DNA of 64,000 nt, from the NCBI RefSeq assembly GCF_002575655.3, contig NC_053037.3, forward strand, positions 320,257,294 to 320,321,293, in the 5' to 3' direction. The position numbers and the translations under genes were made by a program. Below the pieces are notes generated by a model. It did no database searches and was not told where the DNA came from. It was given only the letters and a program-made list of their open reading frames with translations. Shown piece after piece: positions 56,657 through 64,000 of this stretch (its first letter is position 1; every line of letters begins with the position of its first letter). This DNA comes from Aegilops tauschii subsp. strangulata. Taxonomy: Eukaryota > Streptophyta > Magnoliopsida > Poales > Poaceae.

Positions 56657-59294
56657 ATGGCGCCCCAGAAGGTCAAGCTTGCCTCGTCGCCGGCTTGGTA
56701 CGAGCCGGTCCTCGACGCGCCCAGCGTCACGGAGAAGAGCCTTGCCGCCACGCGCCTTCTGACGGCGGGGGAAAGCAATGAGAGGGGGAGGACTGAGCTC
56801 CGGGATGGCTCAGCCGTGCCGGAGCCGGAGGGAAGCACCTTCTTCCCCTTCTTCATGAGCAGCATCGTGGCGGGGCTGGTTCCCCCCTTTTCTGACTTCT
56901 TCTATGAGGTCCTCGGCCACTACGGGCTGCACGCGCTGCATCTTCATCCCAACTCTATCCTTTTGCTGTCGATCTTCGCCTTCTACTGCGAGGCGTATCT
57001 GGGTGTGATGCCGACCGTGGCTCTGCTGCGCCACCTCTTCTTCCTCCGCATTAACGAGGGTCACATCTCCGAGTGCGCCAATTTCATCGCGGCCGGCAAG
57101 TCCAACTCGATCTCGAAGACCGGGAAGAGGCCGACAACTTCAGGGCCAAGTGGGTCATGATGGACGCCAAGTGCGTCCACCCGCGTTTGGCGCTACCGAC
57201 GGAGATGCCCCAGTCCGACAAGGGGTGGTCCCGCGCGAAGCTTACTGATGAGCGGGCGGCGCTGGTGTTGGAGCAGATGAACGTCGACCTAAAGCCGGGC
57301 AACATGAAGACGGCGAAAGTGACAGGGGCCATGCTCCTGAGGGAATTCTTGATGCTGCGCGTAGCCCCGCTTCAGGCGCGTACACGCCCCTTGTGGAGGC
57401 TTGGAGATGAAGAAGACAAGATTTGCCTGAGCCCGGAAGCTTTGCCTAGCGACGAGCTAGCTGCATTTCTGCGCCTCCTGGTCGGGGATGACCAAGAGTA
57501 CCCGCTGAGCGCCTTTGTTCCGCCGCAAGGACTGGGAGCAGGTCGTGGCCGCCTGGCCCACCTTCGACGGGCGCGGGCTGGGACCGCCGACGCCCACTAG
57601 AGCCTCTGTGGCGCTGCCACCGGTGGTGCTGTCCTCTGATGAGTCCCGCAGGGAGGAAGAAGAGGAGGACGAGGAGCATGACCTGGAGGTGACCCCCGAA
57701 GGGATGGGGGAGACCTCCCCCTTGAGCAAGGCCGACATCCTCCGCACCCTGCCGGACGATGACGAGGCCGGCGCCTGTCAGGAGAAAGGGGAGCCGCCCG
57801 CTATCCCGACGAGGGGCAGGTCATCGCTAGTCTCCCGAGATGTTGCGCCCGCCTTGACGCCGCCCGGAGCTGCCTCCGGCCCTTCTGCTGCGCCGTCTTC
57901 TGCTCCCGGAGTCCGTGCGCCCACTCCTCAAGCTCCGAAGCTTTCGGGCTTTAAGCTCACCAAGCGGAGGGTGGACTACGCTGCGGTGGACCAGTAAGTG
58001 CTCGAGCTTCATCTTGTTTTTGCTTATTCTGCTATTTCCCGACGCTCGTCCTTGGTTGACCAGGCCGCTGCCTTCGGCGAAGAAGAGGAAGGAGGGTGCA
58101 GCGCCCACGGCTGGGACCGAGCCATCTGTGGCGGCTACACCCCCCTCAGTGGAGAAAGTAAACGACAGCTCTCGTGCCTCTCCGGCCCTGTCGCCCTCGC
58201 GAAGCCAGGAGGAGCGTCGTCGGGAGGAGTCAGCCCCCGAGGCCCTGCTGGCTCCGGAAGTGCCGATGTCCGGCTCGGCTACTGAGGTCCCAAAGGCTCA
58301 GGAGCCCTTGGTTTCCCAGGCTCTGGTGATGACGTCACCTCCTCCTACTGCGCCACTACTCCCAGGTTCTTCTGCCTCCTCTGCTATCTTGGAGTGTGCC
58401 CTTTCGGAGATGGCCCAGCTGCGGGAAGATCTCCTGGGCACGGACCTGCGCCTGGTAGCCGGGCGCCTGGAGTTGTCCTCTGGCTGGCTTCACACTGACT
58501 CGGCGGTTCGAGCGACGCTGAGCCAGGCCGCGACGGCCTCTGAGAAGGAGAAGCGGGCCGCCGCCCAAGCTGCGGCCGATCGCGAGGCGGCGCTGAAGGA
58601 CGCCGGGGCCGCCCGCGACCGTTGCCGAGCGCTGGAGGACGAGTTGAAGAGTCTGCGCGACCAGCACACAGAAGAAGCTCGTGGCCGCCAGGCGAAGGAG
58701 GAGGAAATGAGAGCCCGGGAGGACGACGCCAGGGACCGCGACGCCGAGCTGGGAGAGTTGGCGAAGGCGCAGGCCGCGGAGCGCGGCCGGCTGGAGGAGC
58801 TGGAGCGGAAGGTGAAGGCGAAGGAGGTCGATCTTGACGCCAAGGCGAAGGTCCTAGCCGAAGACCGCGAGGCCTTCGCACTTCTCGAGAAGAGGTCTCG
58901 CGTGGCGCTGAAGGCGCTCTACGAGAAGGGCTTGGAGAGGCCACTGACCACCGACGAGGACGGCCCCGCCAAGCTGCTTCCCTAGTTGGTTGACGCGCTT
59001 GAGGAGGTCGTGGCCGGCATCGGTCCCATGGTGGAGGGAGAAGCCCGCGTTCTTTCCTCAGCCGCGCTCACGCGGGTCTTCAGCCACCTTCATCTTTGCG
59101 ACCCCTCCGCCCGCCTTGACGAGCTGCTGGAGCCTGTGGATGACAAGCATTATGCAGCCACCGCCGTGAAGGGTCAGGTGGAGGCCCTGCTGAAGAAGTT
59201 CCGCGGCTTCGCGCCTTCGACCGGTGGTGCGGGTGGAGGTGATGCCACCGAGGAAGGAGCGCCTCTTGTGGGCGACGACGGTGTCCAGGGGTGA
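56657..59294 (+). pseudogene. Antisense gene of X copy 4 (PF04195-like domain, intron, coiled coil)
   Basis: ATG 56657 in CCAATGG. The globular domain (about residues 50-150) has Phe-Phe-Pro-Phe-Phe, Gly-Leu-Val-Pro-Pro-Phe, LHPNSILLLSIFAFYCEAYL and a Leu-Phe-Phe-Leu-Arg end. It is of the plant 'putative gypsy type transposon' family. Frameshifts at about 57115 and 57520 break it. An acidic Glu-rich section follows (57640-57700). A 70-bp GT-AG intron at 57994-58063 joins Val-Asp-Gln to Pro-Leu-Pro-Ser-Ala-Lys-Lys-Arg with the frame exactly kept. A long Ala/Glu/Arg-rich coiled coil runs from about 58500 to 58900. A TAG at 58983-58985 precedes a 102-codon helical end. The family function is unknown. 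It is transcribed opposite to gag if at all. Confidence 0.7.
57994..58063 (+). other. 70-bp intron in the antisense gene
   Basis: Donor GTAAGTGC, acceptor GACCAG. Removing it joins frame 2 to frame 0 inside the codon CAG without loss, and the resulting protein matches copy 3, which has a 72-bp intron at the same point. Confidence 0.7.
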
Positions 59295-60756
59295 CCTGCG
59301 GCTGCTTTCCTGTTTCATTCCTGCAACATGCATCACGCCTCGTGGAGGCGTTTAAACTTGTGCTCGGTATTTGGGAGAACAATATGGTTTGTAATATTTG
59401 CTTTGAGATTTTGCGATTTTCTTCCTATTTGCTTTATGTTCTGCATCGGCAGAGCCCGGCCCCGCGCATACCTAAGCCGCCGTTGGGTCGTTCGGACACT
59501 AGGACGAGGCCAAGGAGTGAGGGGCTACGTGACCAGTTAGGCTCTTGAGTCGCGATGCTCAGGAGTCCCCCTTGACGCGAAAACATCTTATAGGAAGAAG
59601 ACGCGAGGATAGGTTTAGTGTTCTACGTCGGCAGGGCCCGGCCACGCGCATACCTCAGCCAACGTTGGGTTGTCCGGAGACCAGGACGAGACCAAGGAGT
59701 GAGGGGCTACGTGACCAGTTAGGCTCCTGAGTCGCGATGCTCAGGAGTCCCCCTTGGCGCGCAAACAACCTCCATACCTTTGCCCTCGCCGAGCCTCGGT
59801 TCGGGAGGGGCGCGCGACGACCAGGTTCGAGGGACCTGGCTAGGGTAGCGTATGCTTGGGCGTGACCCGTGCGCAGCCTCTGTGCCCAGCCCCCTCGCGT
59901 GACTCTCCCGAGGGGAGGGTGTTGCAGTGAGGCCGGACACTGAGCTCTGGGGCTCCCTGAGGTTGGTGCGGCCGTGAGGCCGCCCTCAGTTGTTTATCAC
60001 CAACGCGGAGCATAGTGCTTCCGCTTGTGCACGGGCATAGCCGCTCCTCGGCAGTGTCGATGGCCAGCACGGAGCATGGTGCTTCCACTGGTACGTGGGA
60101 GGGGGACTCCCTACTGCGGAGAGCCCCCGGGGCGTGTACAGCCCCGCCCTGACACGTGGCTTGCATGGCAGGGCTAGACGAGGTGTATCTGGGCACTCGT
60201 GAGCCAGCGTGGGACTCACGAGGCCCTACCTCAAGGCGGGTTGCGCCTGGTCTTGGTTTTGTTCGCTGCTCTGGTCCTGCGAGGTGGTCAGACAACCTGC
60301 GCCGAACGAATCTCCTGAGGTCATCGCGTGAGAAGGCCAAGCACCAACAGCCCCAGGAGGTGATGTGAACGGGGCCGGCCCGCCAGACAGAGCTCAGCCG
60401 TTGGATTTATCAACGCTGCAGGGACGGGCCCGAGCACAGACGTCGTGCTTAACCTACTCACGCGAAGGATCCTGAAGAAAAACGGCCGGCACGCGGCTCC
60501 CATGGTGGGTGAAGATCGAGCAGGTGGTAGTCATAGGTAGATTAAGCATGGAAAGCATACTAGCTTAAGTAAATGCAGGGAAGATACATGCCACTGGGTC
60601 GGGCCCAAGCGGCTTGGGGATGATGCAGCCTGAGGGGCGCCCGCAGCAAGGTAAGCTAAAGACATGAAAGGGGATACATGCCACAGGGACGGACCCACGT
60701 GGCCTGGGAATGATACAGCCCAGGGGGCGCTCCCAGCTAAATAAACTTGGAAAATG
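59295..60756 (-). repeat. Sub-repeat region of X copy 4
   Basis: No gene. Two units with a 182-bp period (about 59450-59630 and 59632-59760) each hold the inverted repeat CTC(C/T)TGAG...CTCAGGAG (59542-59565, 59724-59747). A shorter repeat GATACATGCCAC... begins at 60593 and 60673. Confidence 0.65.
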
Positions 60757-61367
60757 TCACCTGGTTCTGTTGATGAAGGGGTGTTGGGGCAGCTGAAGGT
60801 ACGTGGCGAAGGGGTCGCTCCTCACGAGCCACCGAGGTCCTGAGCCTCGGGAGGTTCTGGGGGTCCAGGCGGTTCCTTGAGGACCGTCTCCATCTCCGTC
60901 AGGACGGCGTGGTGCCTGGCCTCCTGAGTTGCCAGGGCGCGCCGCAAGTTGCGCTGATAGGCGGACGCCACGCTCGACAGGCCAAAAGGCATGCGAAAGT
61001 AGCTGTGCGGTGGGCCCTCGCAGCGTCCCACGCGCGAAAGCCAGAAGAGCTCCTAAGATGCGGCCCTGTTGAGCCCTGGGACATCGATGCAGACGCGCAG
61101 CCCGACATCCTCGCCTGGATGGGGAGCTGCGCCTGGTGAGCGGCGGTCGCCGCGCATGGCCCTTGCGTCTTGCAGTTCCTGAGTGGTCTTGGTGATGAAC
61201 TCCTGAGCGGTGGGCGCTCCTCGCCCTGTGTTCTCCTGAGGGAAACGTGACGTGAAGCACGCCTCCAAGTGGTGCCCGAGCGCCTCCTTCGTGATGTTGG
61301 CGAGGTCTGAGGCCCTCCAGAAGAGAGCCCCCGTGCCCTGCCCGAGAAGGGAGTCGGGCGCGCCTTC
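60757..61367 (-). pseudogene. Reverse-transcriptase stub of X copy 4
   Basis: Reads Leu-Arg-Val-Cys-Ile-Asp-Val-Pro-Gly-Leu-Asn-Arg-Ala-Ala-Ser, a TAG at 61053-61055 (Gln in copy 3), then FRMPFGLSSVASAYQRN. The same internal deletion is present as in copies 1 and 3; no YxDD, RNase H or integrase follows. Confidence 0.7.
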
Positions 61368-63832
61368 CTATGCGAGGGAGGGAGGTGCCCCAGGCGCGGG
61401 CGCTGATCCTAACGATTCGCCGCTTGCCTGAGACCCTGCGCAGAGCAGCTGCTTCTTCTTCTTGGGGGTGGCCTCAGGACAGCACTCGCCCTTGCTGTCG
61501 GGGTCGTCGATTGCTGCAGCTTGGAAGGCACGCTCGAGGGAGCACACCGCGTCTTTTTCTTCACACGAGACTGTGATGATTACGCCGCTTCCTGGCATCT
61601 TGAGGACATTGTAGCTATGGTGCGTCACCGCCATGAACTTGGCCAGGGCTGCATACCCGAGGATGGCATTGTACGGCAGACGGATGTGTGCGACGTCGAA
61701 GTCGATGAGCTCGGTGCGGTAGTTGTTGCGTTTTCCGAAGGTGACGGGAAGGCGGACCTACCCGATCGGGGTAGTGGAGCCGTCGGTCACTCCTGAGAAA
61801 GGCTTGGCGGGCTGAAGCTGGTCATACGGCAGTTGGAGGTTGTCGAACGTGTCGATGGACAGGACGTTGAGCCCCGCGCTGCCATCGATGAGGGTATTGG
61901 TAACTTGCACGTTGCTGATAACTGGTGAACAAAGCATCGGGAGGGCGCCAGCGGTAGCTGCGCACTTGAGTTGATCTGCCGAGCTGAACGTGATGGCGCA
62001 CTTGGACCATCTGAGCGGGCGCGTGGCCTCGAGCTTGGGGAGGACTGCATTCACTTCACGAGCAAACTGTTTGAAGATACGCTGCGAGGCTGGGGCTTGA
62101 GCTCCGCCCAAGATGCAGGCGATGGCACGTGGCTCCTGAAAGCCCCCAGCCCCCTCGTCTTGATGGTGGTCGTCATTCCTTCTTGGTGGTGGCGGTAGTG
62201 GAGGAAGACCGGCGTTGCCCTGAGGACGATCCTCACGAGGCTGATCCCTCAAGGCGCCCTCGCGAGGCTGATCCTGCCAGCGGTCCTCACGAGGCCGGTC
62301 GCGCCACTCCTGGCGCGGGCCACGGTCATTCCAGCGTCCGCCACCATGTCCTCCTCCTCGGTCGTAGCCCCAGTCGTTGCGCTCGGGGCGTCGACCGTAG
62401 CGTCCCTCTCGAATGGCTCTGAGCTCTTGACAATCACTGGTGTTGTGGCTATGCAGGTTATGGAAGGCGCAGAACGGTCGACTGCTCTTGGATGACTCGG
62501 GCTGGTCTCTCTCGCGCTTGGTGTCTGGCTCCACCGCGAGCACGGCTGCTCCTTTGCGCTTCACGTCCCTGGCCTTGGCTTTCTTCTCCTCCGGGTCCGC
62601 AGCCGGGAGCTCGAGGAGGGAGAGGCGCCCCTCCTCAGCTCTTGTGCACTTGGTCGCCAGGTTGAACAGCTCCAGGGACGTGCATAGCTCCTCGTGGATG
62701 GCGAGCTCCTCCTTCATCTTGACGTCGCGGACGCCATCAGAGAACGCGGAGATGATGGCCTCGTCCATCACCTTGGGGATCTTGAGGCGAACGTTGTTGA
62801 AGCGCTAGATGTACTTCTGGAGGGTCTCTCCTGGTTGTTGCTTGACGCGGCATAGGTCACCCGCGGCCAGCGGGCGGTCGCGAGTGCCCTGGAAGTTGGC
62901 AATGAAACGGTCGCGCATCTCATTTCAGGAGGAGATCGAGCCTGGAGGCAGGTTCAGGAGCCAGGAGCGGGCACCATCCTTGAGAGCCATGGGGAACCAG
63001 TTTGCCATGACTTTCTCGTCACCGTTGGCCGCCTCGATGCTCAGCTCTTAGAGCTGCGGAACTCCGCGGGGTCGGGGGTGCCGTCGTAGCGAGGGGGCAG
63101 ATCCGGCGTGAACTTGCCCGGCCAGGCGACGCTACGCAGCTCGGCGGTGAAGGCGCGGCAGCCTGCCGTGGTCACCGGGACCCTGCGCTGGTGGGGAACT
63201 TGTCCTTGATGGGGTCCGCGCACCACCGCCGCAGGCGACACGCGGTCTTGCCGTGTTGGCGCAGGGAGCGCGGGGGCGTTTTCTCGTGGCCGAGGGACTT
63301 CTTGGCAGCTTCTTTCTTCTTGCGCAGGCGCCGGACGCGGCAGGTCGCGCCGTGGGGCCGCGCGCCTTGGCGGCAAGACTCCGTCTTGGGGCAGAGGTGG
63401 TGGAGGCGCTCCATGGGCTACGCCGCCCGCGGCTGGTGGAGGGCGAGGCAGCGAGAGGGACGGCGCAGGGGAGCCCCCTGTGGTGCTGACAAGCTCGGCG
63501 ATGCGGTTGAGCCAGTCCTCGTAGAGGTCGTCGACGGGGCAGTAGCGCAGGAGCTCGCGCGCCATGCACAGCGCGGCCTGCGCGTCCACGGGAGCGCGAC
63601 GAGCGTGGGATGACGAACCGCTCGGGGTCAGCGATGGAGTGGCGGTGCGGCCGTCCCGCCGCACCGAGGGGTGCAGCGAGGATGCTTGCTGCTCGTTCCC
63701 CGCCGGGCCGGTGGCGGCGTTGGCTGCAGGCGACGGAGAACGATGGGGTGGCCCACCGACGGGAGCCGTCTGGGCAACGCGGGCGGCGAGGGCAGCCCGG
63801 CGCTTAGCGCGAGCGCGGAGTGCGTCCGCCAT
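61368..63832 (-). pseudogene. Gag-protease of X copy 4
   Basis: ATG 63832 (Met-Ala-Asp-Ala-Leu-Arg) begins a basic, Ser/Pro-rich N-terminal part of about 250 residues ending at 63041, where a small deletion breaks Phe-Leu-Gln-Leu-Tyr. Stops at 62925-62927 (Trp in the other copies) and 62805-62807 (Gln in the other copies) interrupt the gag domain. From 62771 to 61758 one frame carries the end of gag, the variant zinc motif (Cys-Ala-Phe-His-x4-His-x4-Cys), an Arg/Gly/Asp-rich link and the protease start with TLIDGSAGLNVLSI. It stops near 61758, and the rest of the protease is in 61634-61368 with its Lys-rich tail. Gag and protease are thus one polyprotein in this family. Confidence 0.82.
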
Positions 63833-63886
63833 GGAGACGATGAAGCAACGGGACGTGGAGCAACGGAAGGGAAGCTTCAGCGCACC

Positions 63887-63904
63887 CCTACCTGGTGCGC
63901 CAAA
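63887..63904 (-). other. Primer-binding-site-like motif of X copy 4
   Basis: TTTGGCGCACCAGGTAGG on the minus strand, directly inside the 5' LTR. Confidence 0.55.
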
Positions 63905-64000
63905 TGTCAGATCACGGGTTCCGGCAAAAACCTCAAGGTTCGAACACTGGGGTGCGCACAAAGATCTCTCCCTATCGATCCACGTCCTAGCTTCGCTAAG
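63905..64000 (-). repeat. 5' LTR of X copy 4, partial
   Basis: First 96 bp (plus-strand view) of the right LTR, cut by the window edge. Five differences from 55466-55561. Confidence 0.85.

Larger units (their letters stand above)
55466..64000 (-). mobile_element. Gypsy family X, copy 4 (minus strand, nearly complete)
   Basis: 3' LTR 55466-56364; antisense gene 56657-59294; sub-repeats 59295-60756; reverse-transcriptase stub; protease and gag to 63832; primer-site motif 63887-63904; 5' LTR from 63905 running off the window. The first 96 bp of both LTRs differ at five positions. The left flank is AAAAA; the right partner lies outside. It is the most complete X copy and defines the family plan. 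Confidence 0.87.

Noticed and set aside
1..64000. tRNA or rRNA genes
   Set aside because: No cloverleaf-like sequence or rRNA block was recognised by eye; only short primer sites complementary to tRNA ends were seen.

Overview
This window is nuclear DNA from a large-genome grass, almost certainly a Triticeae species (wheat, Aegilops, barley or a close relative). The evidence is a complete Angela/BARE-1/WIS-type copia element, a Sabrina/WHAM-like Athila-lineage gypsy element, a 4.3 kb solo LTR resembling Sukkula, and several gypsy families nested in one another. I see no bacterial operons, CRISPR arrays, rRNA genes or tRNA genes. Coding regions are mostly transposon remains broken by stops and frameshifts.

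Layout from left to right. (1) 1-5292: the 3' part of a Sirevirus-like copia element, with an env-like reading frame, several polypurine tracts and the 3' LTR. (2) 5293-19282: a B3-domain-like gene in three pieces. It is split by a solo LTR (5579-9854, 5-bp duplication CGTGA) and by a full Angela element (10573-19141, 5-bp duplication GTTGA). (3) 19283-24519: copy 1 of a gypsy family called X here, on the minus strand. (4) 24520-25259: a piece of an Athila-like LTR and a 13-C run. (5) 25260-51118: X copy 3, plus strand, missing its 5' end. Inside its gag lie an Athila-lineage element (25902-34177, duplication GCCCT) and a second gypsy family, Y (34206-43424, duplication GTGGC), inserted 28 bp apart. 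(6) 51119-52676: LTR and gag start of a further gypsy family, W, into which X copy 3 inserted. (7) 52677-55465: the only non-transposon stretch, a tandem duplication carrying an unrecognised 180-codon intronless gene. The first copy is intact; the second has one nonsense codon. A foldback MITE lies in the duplicated unit. (8) 55466-64000: X copy 4, minus strand, with its right-hand LTR running off the window.

How the parts work together. X and Y have the same unusual plan. Gag and protease are kept on the sense strand. The rest of pol is deleted: X keeps the same small reverse-transcriptase stub in three copies, and Y has none visible. A separate antisense gene with its own introns sits next to the 3' LTR. 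It resembles the plant 'putative gypsy type transposon' family followed by a coiled coil. These are non-autonomous elements that must borrow polymerase and integrase. The B3-like gene lies antisense beside X copy 1 at the matching position, so it may be captured cargo; this is inference.

Family names come from recognised sequence features, not a database search. Element boundaries with matching target-site duplications are the most secure calls.
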